From Bdellovibrionota bacterium (GTDB lineage: Bacteria; Bdellovibrionota; Bdellovibrionia; Bdellovibrionales; JAEYZS01), in assembly GCA_040386775.1 (NCBI GenBank), contig JAZKEU010000001.1, forward strand, positions 1 to 64,000: a DNA stretch of 64,000 nt. The letters are read 5' to 3'. Under the pieces are notes generated by a model, which saw only the letters and a program-made list of their open reading frames with translations, was not told where the DNA came from and made no database searches. This document shows, piece by piece, positions 35,405 through 44,095 of this stretch (position 1 is the stretch's first letter; the number at the start of each line of letters is the position of its first letter). The position numbers and the translations under genes are program-made.

Positions 35405-35458
35405 TCATATCGGACAAATGACCTTGTCTCTCGAGTTTTTTACGATTAAGATGAGATC

Positions 35459-36376
35459 ATGTTTTTCCAAAGAACCATTAGAGAAAGAGTCACAGTAGAA
35501 GGCATCGGAATTCACACGGGCGAGAAAGCTGCTCTACACTTTTGTCCAGCTCCCGCGGACTTTGGAATTCATTTCGTAAGAACGGATCTTCCTGGAAGAC
35601 CTTCGATTCCACTCGATATCAGAAGAGTTCAAGCAACCTTTATGGCAACAACGTTAGGAGGAGATCAATTCTACGTTTCGACGGTTGAGCACTGCTTATC
35701 TTCTCTTGCTGCTTTGAGAGTGGACAATCTGATCATCGAACTTGATGGACCAGAAATTCCTATCGTTGATGGAAGCGCAAAGCCATTTTTGGATGCATTC
35801 ATTAAAGTGGGAGTTGTTGAACTTGAGCAGCCTAGAAAGTATTTTTACATCACACAACCGATTCATGTGGGTGATGAAAATAAATATGCCTATGTAGTGC
35901 CTTACAATGGGTTGAGAGTGACTTGCGTGATTGATTTCCCGCATCCCGCGATTGGTAGGCAAGAAGTGGATTTTGATATCAACGAACACGTTTTCAAAAA
36001 AGAAATCGCAGCGGCTAGAACTTTTGGATTTATGAAAGACGTAGAAGCGTTGAAAGCCAAAGGATTGATCAAGGGCGGAAGCTTAGATAATGCCGTCGTT
36101 CTTGATGACGAAAAGATTTTGAACCCAGGCGGATTGAGATTTAAAGATGAATTTGTGAGGCATAAAGTCTTAGATACCTTAGGTGATCTTGTGACTCTAG
36201 GAGCTCCTCTCATGGGTCACGTTGTACTCTATAAATCGGGTCACGATATGATGAATAAGTTCATTCAGAAGGTTTTAGAGAGTAAAGAGTCCACAAAGAG
36301 AATGGAGCTCGGGACACACATTGATGAATTTGAGATGACTTCTTTTGGTAACTTCATGCCAGCAAAACGTTTGTAG
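35459..36376 (+). CDS. lpxC: UDP-3-O-acyl-N-acetylglucosamine deacetylase LpxC
   Basis: 305 residues. It catalyses the committed, zinc-dependent step of lipid A synthesis in the cytoplasm. Landmarks: GIGIHTGEKA, the zinc His in STVEHCLSSL, ELDGPEIPIVDGSA, AARTFGF, GLIKGGSLDNAVVLD and the second metal site in RHKVLDTLGDL, with the catalytic His in a later GHDMMNK-like stretch. Length is normal. It is alone here rather than in a division cluster. A short 17-base palindromic repeat and a T-rich tract follow the stop. Confidence 0.96.
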   Translation: MFFQRTIRERVTVEGIGIHTGEKAALHFCPAPADFGIHFVRTDLPGRPSIPLDIRRVQATFMATTLGGDQFYVSTVEHCLSSLAALRVDNLIIELDGPEIPIVDGSAKPFLDAFIKVGVVELEQPRKYFYITQPIHVGDENKYAYVVPYNGLRVTCVIDFPHPAIGRQEVDFDINEHVFKKEIAAARTFGFMKDVEALKAKGLIKGGSLDNAVVLDDEKILNPGGLRFKDEFVRHKVLDTLGDLVTLGAPLMGHVVLYKSGHDMMNKFIQKVLESKESTKRMELGTHIDEFEMTSFGNFMPAKRL

Positions 36377-36378
36377 AT

Positions 36379-36395
36379 CGGACAATAATCCGAAA
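36379..36395. repeat. 17-bp repeat copy 2 (CGGACAATAATCCGAAA)
   Basis: Identical to 35127-35143 and located two bases after the lpxC stop. Followed within eight bases by a seven-T run, so here it might act as a terminator. Confidence 0.7.
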
Positions 36396-36453
36396 ACTGT
36401 CTTTTTTTAAATTTAAAACAAATATAATAAATTAAACTCTGGTCTGAAAAATG

Positions 36454-36523
36454 CAAAAGCGAAGATGCCTTCGCAAAACTTCGCTTTTGGATGAACCTCT
36501 TTGTTCCAAAAAACAAAGGAGGT
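36454..36523 (+). promoter_or_regulatory. Structured 5' region that can occlude the sORF ribosome-binding site
   Basis: First hairpin CAAAAGCGAAG / CTTCGCTTTTG (36454-36464, 36479-36489), with a competing inner pairing GCGAA / TTCGC. Then ACCTCTTTG (36495-36503) can pair with CAAAGGAGGT (36514-36523) with one bulged base, covering the AAAGGAGG ribosome-binding site of the small gene. The layout suggests translational control. Confidence 0.55.
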
Positions 36524-36528
36524 CCGAT

Positions 36529-36630
36529 ATGAAATACAAACCAGTATTTCTTATTCGGAGTATTTTAGAAATTATTAAAGCTATTCTTTGGATAATTTTA
36601 TTGGTTTCGAAGATCTTAAACGTTCTCTAA
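36529..36630 (+). CDS. 33-residue hydrophobic small protein
   Basis: The frame from ATG 36529 to TAA 36630 encodes a short peptide with a basic N-terminus (MKYKPVF) and one hydrophobic helix (ILEIIKAILWIILLVSKIL). It has a near-ideal ribosome-binding site (AAAGGAGG, five bases upstream). The small size, single helix and occluded ribosome-binding site resemble type I toxins or regulated small membrane proteins. No homology is claimed. Confidence 0.6.
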   Translation: MKYKPVFLIRSILEIIKAILWIILLVSKILNVL

Positions 36631-36760
36631 TTCTCTATGGAATTAGCCTAGACTTATTAATTGGTAAGACCAAGGACAGGACTTTAAATCTGGAAATATA
36701 GAGTTCAGTCTAGAGAAGTTCTGCGAGGGCGCTTAAGTTATGATTTATAAGAAATGAAAA

Positions 36761-37189
36761 TTATTTCTTGCAGATGGGGGAGGTGAGTTCAGTTGCGTTT
36801 CCGTAATCCTCTTCAATCCCTGCTTTTGTAGGATCATGCTTTATAAGCCGAATCGTGCATTTGGTCTTGTCTAAAATATTCAATTTAAAATTCTCATTCA
36901 CTGTAGCATTAGCACAAGAAATAATGATGGATTTTTTTGTTTTCTCATCTAAGAAAACCAGTTCATTGATATGCTGATCCAGTTTAGGGAAGCTTGAAGA
37001 AATTGGAGGTAGTGAGTTTCTAAAAATCTCTGCCTTCTTCCCCTCAAAGCTCAGAGAAATTTCTGATGTATCGTCTGGAGATTTGGCAGCACTAATTTTT
37101 TCTACTCGGAGAAAGCGGGGTCCCTCTTGTGCAAAGGAATTTAAACTCAAAATCATTAAAAATAGCAAAATTAAAAACATTGTTTTCAC
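36761..37189 (-). CDS. Small exported protein, unknown function
   Basis: About 142 residues. GGAGG six bases upstream selects a GTG start at 37189, giving VKTM then the signal MFLILLFLMILSLNSFA. The mature part has three Cys (ISCANA, KTCTI-like KCTIRL, PICKK). A longer frame to 37264 lacks a ribosome-binding site. It follows, in the same direction, the split comEC genes, 123 bases downstream of the MBL gene. No recognised family. Confidence 0.58.
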   Translation of the reverse strand: MKTMFLILLFLMILSLNSFAQEGPRFLRVEKISAAKSPDDTSEISLSFEGKKAEIFRNSLPPISSSFPKLDQHINELVFLDEKTKKSIIISCANATVNENFKLNILDKTKCTIRLIKHDPTKAGIEEDYGNATELTSPICKK

Positions 37190-37312
37190 TGAAATCCTCC
37201 AAATCCTAAAGTTCTTCCTACTTTCTAAAGGAATAAATCTTTTAGATCTGAAGTCGCAAGGCATACTTAATTTGTGGTTAAATCTATTTATTTTTTTTGA
37301 AAAATTAATAGA

Positions 37313-38026
37313 TTAGTTTGTAAGTATTCTGATATTTCCCCACTCTTCGGTTCGAATTGAAGGAACTCTGTGTGCCTTAAGGCGTCTTAAGACTTCTTTG
37401 TGAGGATGACCATAAGCTTTTTTACGTGCGCTGATTATAGCCTGATTTATTTTTGTATTTTTGAGAAAGAATTCAGAGGTGCTAGTGTTGCTTCCATGGT
37501 GGCTGACAGAGAGCCACTTTATTCTTCTGTTTCTTAGAAGAGGTGACCAAATTTTTTCTATTTTTTTCGTAGAGTCTCCGGGAGACAAGAGTTTGTTTTT
37601 ATAAATAAAAATCTGACTGAGATCATTATCCAGCTTGCTTTTAGGATAATTGAATTTTAATTTTTCAACAAAAGAATATGCTTTTTCACACAAGGGAATC
37701 TTTAAAGTGGCCAGTTTATAGGATTTCGCGACTCCTTGTGGTCTCACAGCAATACAAACTCTCTGGAAATTCTTTAACTTACTCGTCAATCCGATATGAT
37801 CCCAGTCCCAGTGACTATAGTAAATAATATTTTGCTTCTTGGAACAACTTTCAGAAATGTTTTTGGGATTAAAGAACTCACCGCCGACATCAAAGTGATA
37901 ACAATTTTTAGAATCAATTGCCGTGATCCATTGTCCTTGGCCAATATTCCAAAACACTATTTGATTTTGTAGATTCAAAGACATTTTTATTGGAAAAAGG
38001 ATCAGTAACAAACTAAGGAAGACCAT
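37313..38026 (-). CDS. ComEC-type metallo-beta-lactamase domain protein (split ComEC, C half)
   Basis: 237 residues. One hydrophobic segment, then the MBL fold seen at the C-terminus of ComEC/Rec2: FWNIGQGQWITAI, FDVGG, the metal motif SHWDWDHIG, LSVSHHGSNTSTS and AIISARKKAYGHPHKEVLRRL. In ComEC this domain is thought to act on incoming DNA. The ATG lies within the end of the upstream gene (14-base overlap) with its own GAAGG site. So the two ComEC halves are separate, coupled genes here. Confidence 0.85.
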   Translation of the reverse strand: MVFLSLLLILFPIKMSLNLQNQIVFWNIGQGQWITAIDSKNCYHFDVGGEFFNPKNISESCSKKQNIIYYSHWDWDHIGLTSKLKNFQRVCIAVRPQGVAKSYKLATLKIPLCEKAYSFVEKLKFNYPKSKLDNDLSQIFIYKNKLLSPGDSTKKIEKIWSPLLRNRRIKWLSVSHHGSNTSTSEFFLKNTKINQAIISARKKAYGHPHKEVLRRLKAHRVPSIRTEEWGNIRILTN

Positions 38027-38954
38027 GGAACGCCTTCTTTTCTTGGTAAATGCCGTAGATATTTAAAGCTACTGCCATCATCCACATGTAAGAAATCAAA
38101 ATTTGAAATTTATCTAAACTCTCTAGCTCTGGTCCAACTGCAGAACAGAGAAATAAAAACCCTTTCCATAGTGGATCCACCAGCAAGTAAAAATAAGGAA
38201 TGATGTATGACAAAAAACTTAAAGGAAAAAATAGAAAACCAATGAGCGGAGCCAAAACCATATTGGTAATAAAGCTCAGAGGGTTCGGCGCAGAGAGTGG
38301 GAGTAGAAAGGGTAGAATCAAAAAATAAATCCAAATATTTTTTGCAATGAGATTTTGCTTTCCGGTCAGACTTAATGTTACGGAGGCCACATAGCTTAAG
38401 AGTAAAGAATATGATTTTTTCCATGGGTCAAAGAGGGCTAAGGAAATCAATACTGAGATAAAAATTACTTCGTTTTGATTCCAAAATAACTTTTTCTTTT
38501 TCTGGTAAGTGTCGATGCCTATACTCAAAAGCGCTCTTACCACTGGCGGCTCTGCTCCTGTTGCTAGGGCATAAGTGGCCAAAAGAGGTAGAGTAATAAA
38601 CCTAAGTTGACTTAAGCGAGGTGAAGAAAAAAATTTTTCTACCAATAGACTTAAAAAAATTAAGTGAGAACCGGAAACGATAATCACGTGATAAATCCCC
38701 AAATTTTTTAAGTTCTGGGAAAACTCAGAGGATTGAAGTTTTTTTCCACAGACAATGGCTGCATAAATTTCTTTGTAGAAACTATCTGGCGTAAACTTTA
38801 AGCATTGAGACTGGAGAGAGCTTGCAATATCCGAAATGCGTACAAAAAGGTCAAATTCGGAAATTCCAATAATCAAACTCAATATAATAGCTATGAACCA
38901 CATGAATCTTATATAATGCAAATTCGGATCAACAAGAGCTCTATTGTTACGCAA
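38013..38954 (-). CDS. comEC: ComEC/Rec2 channel-domain protein (split ComEC, N half)
   Basis: 313 residues. After an N-terminal membrane segment comes only a short region (about 35-100) where ComEC normally has a longer OB-fold domain. Then comes the competence core: NLGIYHVIIVSGSHLIFL (compare SHLLAISGLH), LATGAEPPVVRALLS and several further membrane helices. It would form the channel for single-stranded DNA across the inner membrane. The frame ends before any MBL domain; that domain is encoded by the next, overlapping gene. Confidence 0.83.
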   Translation of the reverse strand: MRNNRALVDPNLHYIRFMWFIAIILSLIIGISEFDLFVRISDIASSLQSQCLKFTPDSFYKEIYAAIVCGKKLQSSEFSQNLKNLGIYHVIIVSGSHLIFLSLLVEKFFSSPRLSQLRFITLPLLATYALATGAEPPVVRALLSIGIDTYQKKKKLFWNQNEVIFISVLISLALFDPWKKSYSLLLSYVASVTLSLTGKQNLIAKNIWIYFLILPFLLPLSAPNPLSFITNMVLAPLIGFLFFPLSFLSYIIPYFYLLVDPLWKGFLFLCSAVGPELESLDKFQILISYMWMMAVALNIYGIYQEKKAFHGLP

Positions 38955-39356
38955 AGTTCCAAGCAGATGTTCTTTCGATCGAATTTAAGAAACAGTTTTA
39001 TTATGTTAGGGTTTTGTCAAATACACACAAAAACATAGTTATATCATGTAATTATCTATGTTTATTTTTTAAGCAAAGTGCTGAAACCCCTGCAAAACAG
39101 TAGGTCTAAGGTCTGGGTTTTGTAATGATCCACATTTTTTGTGGAAAAGTCCCTGAAGAATTCCTTAGTAATCAGTGTGATGCATTAAAACCATAAATAG
39201 TATTTAGAGTCAGAAATGTTTGCTTATTTGTGATGGTTTTTTGCAACACTGGACTAATAGCTTGAAGGATACAAATTGTCCTCAAAATTTAGGTCTTTAG
39301 CATGCTAAAATTTGTAGTGAACTAAAATCCAAATCCTAAGGAAGGGATAAGGCTTT
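38955..39356. other. 402-bp intergenic region, probable promoters
   Basis: Lies between divergent comEC and the TPR lipoprotein gene. It contains the palindrome TAGCATGCTA (39298-39307) inside a looser pair CAAAATTTAG / CTAAAATTTG, and a weak hairpin of AACCC / GGGTT. A 23-codon frame starting with ATGATCCACATT has no convincing ribosome-binding site. No RNA gene is recognised. Confidence 0.5.
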
Positions 39357-40106
39357 ATGAAATATATTATTACGTTTGTATTTGCTGTATTCAGTATACT
39401 CACTATTGTAGGTTGCGCTCATACCCCAACAAACAAAGGCAGCGCAAAGCAAGCCAATGCGAAAAAACACGCGAAAAAACCAAGTGCTGTGAAAAAAGAG
39501 GCAGACGTCATTTCGGTACAAAAGAGCGAAGAAGATGGCGAAGGTTACACAAAAAAACTCATCGAAAAACTAGAAAAAGAAAAATCAGAGCTTGAAGTCC
39601 AAAATTCGATGCTTATGCAGGCGTTGAGCGAGAGAAAAAAAGCAATCCACAAACTTCCCAAAGGTGAAGTGGTACAGCAATTTCCAGAGTTTGAGGAATT
39701 GATCTTTGATCAGGCTAAAACTGCATACAGAGAGAAAGACGAAGAAAGGCTCCAAGAGGCGATTCGTATTATGAGAGCCAATCAACCTCATTCTCAGACC
39801 ATTGAGAGTATGTTCTTCTGGCTAGCACAGCTTCAAGAGAACAAAAACTTAAATAGCCAGGCACTTGTGACATACGACGAGTTTATAAAGATTTTTCCAA
39901 ACAGTGAATACGCTCCACAAGCTCTGTTTCTCAAGGGGAAACTCTATGAAAAACTAAACTTAAAACCTCAAGCCCTAAAAATCTACTCAGACATCCGAAA
40001 AAACTATCCCCACTCGAGAGAGAAGCATTTTGCGGAAGCAAAGCTTGAGATCAGAGCGGAAGCAAAGCTTGAAAATAAGTTACGACCACAAACGAAAAGG
40101 AAATAA
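39357..40106 (+). CDS. Lipoprotein with coiled coil and TPR repeats
   Basis: 249 residues. Lipobox VGC (signal SILTIVGC), a lysine-rich linker, a coiled coil (about 64-95; LIEKLEKEKSELEVQNSML), then tandem TPR-like repeats (ESMFFWLAQLQENKNLNSQALVTYDEFIKIFP; PQALFLKGKLYEKLNLKPQALKIYSDI) as in CpoB/YbgF-type proteins. It probably works in the periplasm with cell-wall or Tol-like machinery. Two bases separate it from the LysM gene. A 24-base tandem duplication lies near its end. Confidence 0.75.
   Translation: MKYIITFVFAVFSILTIVGCAHTPTNKGSAKQANAKKHAKKPSAVKKEADVISVQKSEEDGEGYTKKLIEKLEKEKSELEVQNSMLMQALSERKKAIHKLPKGEVVQQFPEFEELIFDQAKTAYREKDEERLQEAIRIMRANQPHSQTIESMFFWLAQLQENKNLNSQALVTYDEFIKIFPNSEYAPQALFLKGKLYEKLNLKPQALKIYSDIRKNYPHSREKHFAEAKLEIRAEAKLENKLRPQTKRK
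40032..40079 (+). repeat. Tandem 24-bp duplication in the TPR lipoprotein gene
   Basis: GCGGAAGCAAAGCTTGA occurs at 40032-40048 and again at 40056-40072, in register with a 24-base unit. It encodes AEAKLEIR-AEAKLENK. Confidence 0.85.
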
Positions 40107-40108
40107 CT

Positions 40109-41932
40109 GTGAAGCGCATCTTAGTGAATACATCGTGGGTAATTTTGTTACTTTTTATGGCTCCAGTTTCAGCTCAAGACGAACTTTCGAGCGAGATAGA
40201 TAAGCTTGAGAGTGGCCAATTGGAAAGTGAATCTCCTGTTGCCGAAGATCCTTCTCAATCGGCAGAAGATATCGAAAGTGAACTCAACGAAGAATTTGGT
40301 ATTTCAAATCAGAAAAAAGCAGTTGAAGCTGCACCAGAGCCTGTGGAGGCTCCTGAGGAATTGCCGAATGAGATTGCAGGTCCCCAAGACGAAGTTTCTC
40401 CTATCGTGGAAGAAACAAAGAGTCCTGAGGAGCTGAATGAAGAATTAACATTGGAAGAAACTGTTCCAATGGATACCGAAAAGAAAGCTCAAGATTTCAA
40501 ACCTATCAATCCTCCTCCAGCAAAAAACTTAGAGGAAACTCCAGTAGTAGAAGAAGAAAAACTTGCGCCCTATATAGAGCCAACACAATCTGAACCCACT
40601 TATTCAGAAAGTGTTCCGAATGATTTCGAAGAAAGAATGCACCGTATTTACAGTCAGTTTTACACAGAGGCGACATCGGATTCAGCATGGACACAAATCG
40701 CTGGCGAAAAAATTAAAGAAACATACACAGTACAGCCTGGAGATACACTTTGGGATATCAGTGTGACGTTCTTTGGTAATGGACATTATTGGCCGAAGGT
40801 TTGGCAGATGAATGAGAGTATTACCAATCCGCATTTGGTTTCTACGGGATATGTTTTAAAGTTTGTTCCAGGGCAAATCGATACAGCTCCACAGTTGAGA
40901 ATTACAGAGAATGGCGAGACCCAGCTTGTTCCAGGCACGACAGAACTTTCTACAAAGATTGAAGATCCTTCAATTGCTGCGGGTAGAGGGGAACCAACAC
41001 CGATTATTCCTCCGCCAGAAAGAAAATATGCTCCTGTTCTTACAACACTTCCACCAAGTTTACCCTACATCATGGGACCAAAATCAGAAGGTTTTGATAA
41101 AGATGGTTTTGATATTCAAAATAAACGACCTGCTATTCAGCCAGCAAAAGTTTATTTGACTTCGTATCTTTCAGAAGAAAAACCAATCCACGTTGGTAAA
41201 ATTATAGAAATGAATGAAGAAGACGACGAAACGGCAACTCTTTATGAAACTGTATTTATCCAAATGACAAATGGTGCGCAGATTGGTGAAAAATTATCAG
41301 TTCATAGCCTAGGCCCTCGCATTAAAGACACAGCTGGCAGAGGAATGGGATATGCAGTGATTCAAGAGGGCGAAGTTCAGATTCAAGAGCTTGTGAATCA
41401 AAAAGAGGACGTTTACAAAGCGCTTGTTATTCGCAGTATAGGCAATGCAAAAATAGGAAGCTTTGTTGCGAGAAGTCCTTTGGCGGTTGGAAATATCAAT
41501 GCAGAAAAACCATCACCAACGATCAATGCAGAGGTTGTAGGAAGCACATTTGATGGAGAAAGAAAGATATTAGGATTTCAAGATCTTGTTTATTTAAATA
41601 AAGGTTCAAATGAAGGACTTAAAGAAGGACAGGTCTTTACAGTTCTAAAAAGTGTTAGAGATAGAAAAAAAACCAGCCTGGTTGAAGATTTAAAAGAACA
41701 GATAGCAAGAATCAAAGTCATTAAAACAACAAGCGAAAGGGCCACTGCAATTGTCCTAAACTCTTCTCAGTTTGTCAGACCCGGAGATTTTATAGGCTCT
41801 CAGGCAAAGCTCCCAAAGCCTGAAGAGCTAAAGACTATGGAGGACCAAGATTCTGTTGGTGAAGAGGCTATTCCGGACGAAGATACAGATTCCGAACAAG
41901 AATCGGAGTCAGATGAACTAGAATTGGAATAG
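40109..41932 (+). CDS. LysM-domain envelope protein
   Basis: 607 residues starting with GTG. Signal peptide (ILVNTSWVILLLFMAPVSA), a long acidic Glu/Pro-rich stretch (about 25-170), then a LysM domain (about 208-255; YTVQPGDTLWDISVTFFGNG) that binds peptidoglycan. A further structured part has two repeated domains (about 320-580; VGKIIEMNEEDDETATLYET, LVYLNKGSNEGLKEGQVFTV), and the tail is very acidic (DSVGEEAIPDEDTDSEQES). It lies two bases after the TPR lipoprotein and surely shares its mRNA. The two may form a peptidoglycan-associated pair. Confidence 0.85.
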   Translation: MKRILVNTSWVILLLFMAPVSAQDELSSEIDKLESGQLESESPVAEDPSQSAEDIESELNEEFGISNQKKAVEAAPEPVEAPEELPNEIAGPQDEVSPIVEETKSPEELNEELTLEETVPMDTEKKAQDFKPINPPPAKNLEETPVVEEEKLAPYIEPTQSEPTYSESVPNDFEERMHRIYSQFYTEATSDSAWTQIAGEKIKETYTVQPGDTLWDISVTFFGNGHYWPKVWQMNESITNPHLVSTGYVLKFVPGQIDTAPQLRITENGETQLVPGTTELSTKIEDPSIAAGRGEPTPIIPPPERKYAPVLTTLPPSLPYIMGPKSEGFDKDGFDIQNKRPAIQPAKVYLTSYLSEEKPIHVGKIIEMNEEDDETATLYETVFIQMTNGAQIGEKLSVHSLGPRIKDTAGRGMGYAVIQEGEVQIQELVNQKEDVYKALVIRSIGNAKIGSFVARSPLAVGNINAEKPSPTINAEVVGSTFDGERKILGFQDLVYLNKGSNEGLKEGQVFTVLKSVRDRKKTSLVEDLKEQIARIKVIKTTSERATAIVLNSSQFVRPGDFIGSQAKLPKPEELKTMEDQDSVGEEAIPDEDTDSEQESESDELELE

Positions 41933-41979
41933 GGTTTTCACGATATTTGCAGCTCTGTCACCATAGAGGTGGCAAAATC

Positions 41980-42915
41980 ATGAAACCAGTTGAATTTTTA
42001 TCTATCCTGAGCACACAAGTCTCAGGAGTTAACTTAAAAAGTTTCCAAAAATTACATAGCTTAATCGATATTTATGATCTTAAAAAAGATCCCCGAATGA
42101 TCTTTGGTGACCAGCTGCCGGAGAAGTTGTCCGAAAACTGGTTCGATAAGGTTTTGCATGAGTATGATTTATTTCAAAAAAATAATATTCATCATATTTA
42201 TCCCGATCATCCACTTTATCCAAAGGATTTTAAGACTTTAGAAAAACCACCTTTATTTCTTTCGATGCTAGGGGATATCTCATGTCTCAATCGAGATAAA
42301 ATTTCAGTGGTGGGGAGTCGCTATCCAACGTCTGCCGTTTTGGAGTGGATGGATGTGTATTTAGATCCTATCGTAAAAGATGATATTGTTATTGTAAGTG
42401 GGGCCGCGAGAGGTATTGATCAAAAAGCTCATTCGATTTCACTTAAGAGCAGCAAGCCGACGATTGCCTTTTTGCCATCGGGGTTAGGCGAAATTTATCC
42501 AAAAGAATTTGCAAGATGGAAAGACAGAATTACAGATTGCGGAGGATTGCTTATAAGTGAATACGCTCACGATCAGTCTATTCACAGCCATCACTTTCAT
42601 GAGCGAAATAGAATGATCGCAAAGCTTGGATTATTTTTACTGGTTTGTGAGGCCAGAAGAAAGAGTGGGTCCACTATGACAGCAAGGCTTGCAATTGAAA
42701 ACTCTAAGACTGTCTGCGTGTTACCAGGATTCCCTACAAGTAAAAACAGTCAAGGTTGTTTGGATTTACTATTTCAGGGAGCATTACCTATAAGAGACAG
42801 TGATGATCTGAAAGTCTTAATCGAAGCAGAGAAAATGTCGACACAGAGAAATTTGCAGAGAAATTTATTTATCCCAGATTTGTTTCAGGGCATAGAGCGC
42901 AGTTATAAAGAATAA
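41980..42915 (+). CDS. dprA: DNA-processing protein DprA
   Basis: About 311 residues. DprA loads RecA on incoming single-stranded DNA during natural transformation. The Rossmann-like core shows ISVVGSRYPT, VSGAARGIDQKAHSISL, TIAFLPSGLGEIYP, ISEYAHDQ..., FHERNRMIA and the SGSTMTARLAIE motif. The start is ATG 41980, set by GAGGTGG eight bases upstream, not the upstream TTG at 41947. The 3' end overlaps the convergent LptF/LptG gene by 51 bases. It is 3 kb from the split comEC genes. Confidence 0.93.
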   Translation: MKPVEFLSILSTQVSGVNLKSFQKLHSLIDIYDLKKDPRMIFGDQLPEKLSENWFDKVLHEYDLFQKNNIHHIYPDHPLYPKDFKTLEKPPLFLSMLGDISCLNRDKISVVGSRYPTSAVLEWMDVYLDPIVKDDIVIVSGAARGIDQKAHSISLKSSKPTIAFLPSGLGEIYPKEFARWKDRITDCGGLLISEYAHDQSIHSHHFHERNRMIAKLGLFLLVCEARRKSGSTMTARLAIENSKTVCVLPGFPTSKNSQGCLDLLFQGALPIRDSDDLKVLIEAEKMSTQRNLQRNLFIPDLFQGIERSYKE

Positions 42916-43971
42916 AACATTTGGAAGCCAAAGTGCAATTGCGGGATGAATTGTTCCATTTCTAGCAATGGTTTCCATGGAGACATATAAAATCCAATAA
43001 GTTACAATCAAGCCAATGGAAACTACAAATCCACCAGACTTTGCCATACGGCGATTCACCACAGTACCTAGTCCTACGCCGATAAGGGAAAAGATAATAC
43101 AAGCGAAGGGGAGGGCCCATCTTTTGTGATATTCTGTATCTAGCTTTAGATAGCGATCTGACGTGATGTCTTTTTTGGCAAGTTCTCTGTGAATTTCGGT
43201 GATGGTCATGGCTTTTGGAGAATCTTCTTTTTCATTTTTATCTAATTCCGGAGTGAGGGAGATATCATAGTTTTCAAATTGAATTTTTGTATAAACACCT
43301 TCGCCAGTTCTATGAATGCTCCCCTTAAAGAGTCTTAAAACTGTGGAAGCTAAAGAGAAATCCTTTGGTGATAAAATTTGTCCTTCTTGGGCAATAATGG
43401 TTACAGGAACAGACTGAGATCTTTCATCGTAGATAAAAACATCTTTTAGAATTCCTTTTTTCTCATTCACACTATTGGCGTAAACAACAAGATCAAAAAA
43501 TCCCTCGGCAAAAGTTCCTTCACGAATATTTGAAATCACTTGGCTAGATCCTAATACGTTCAAAAGGGAATAAGATTGTTTTGCTCCCCAGGGCCCAATA
43601 AAAAAATAGGTTTGGGCTGAAACGACACACATAACAACGCCAATAACGATAGCGGGAATCGTCAAATATTTTTGGGAAACGCCTAGAGATTTAAAGGCAA
43701 TAATTTCAGAGTCTGTACTGAGTCTTCCGTAGGTCATAAGCACAGAGAAGAGAACACTCATTGGTAAAATGGCAGGTAAAAAACTGATCGATAAATAAAT
43801 CACGAGTCTCATGATCACTTCGATGGTTACACCATGAGCGAGAACAAATTCAGTGAGTTTTAAGACTTGGAACATAAGAAGAATAGAAATGAAAACAATA
43901 ATCCCAGTCAGAAGACTTGGGAGCATTTCTTTGATCATGTAAGTAACAGGTCTCATGTAGTTTCTAATCAT
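42865..43971 (-). CDS. LPS export ABC permease LptF/LptG family
   Basis: 368 residues. Helices 1-3 and 4-6 flank a periplasmic beta-jellyroll, as usual for YjgP/YjgQ proteins. Markers: LLTGIIVFISILLMFQVLKL, the ATPase-contacting region YGRLSTDSEIIAFKSLGVS, and in the second half YHKRWALPFACIIFSLIGVGLG. It helps extract LPS from the inner membrane with LptB. Whether it is LptF or LptG is not clear; the partner gene is not in the window. Confidence 0.9.
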   Translation of the reverse strand: MIRNYMRPVTYMIKEMLPSLLTGIIVFISILLMFQVLKLTEFVLAHGVTIEVIMRLVIYLSISFLPAILPMSVLFSVLMTYGRLSTDSEIIAFKSLGVSQKYLTIPAIVIGVVMCVVSAQTYFFIGPWGAKQSYSLLNVLGSSQVISNIREGTFAEGFFDLVVYANSVNEKKGILKDVFIYDERSQSVPVTIIAQEGQILSPKDFSLASTVLRLFKGSIHRTGEGVYTKIQFENYDISLTPELDKNEKEDSPKAMTITEIHRELAKKDITSDRYLKLDTEYHKRWALPFACIIFSLIGVGLGTVVNRRMAKSGGFVVSIGLIVTYWILYVSMETIARNGTIHPAIALWLPNVLFFITALYALKQIWDK

Positions 43972-44095
43972 GTTGTTTTTCTATCGTACTGCACTGTGGG
44001 AATGTATGCACGGCCCTCTTTAAAAGTATGCTATCGCATAACGCATAACAATAACAAATGATTTGGAGGGGCGTCTGGCTCATACTAATGAGTAT

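Noticed and set aside
38805-39038. Plus-strand frame of 77 codons antisense to the comEC start
   Set aside because: No ribosome-binding site, atypical composition, and it overlaps the N-terminal membrane segment of comEC.
39123-39194. A 23-codon frame in the comEC - TPR lipoprotein gap
   Set aside because: No convincing ribosome-binding site or conservation signal.
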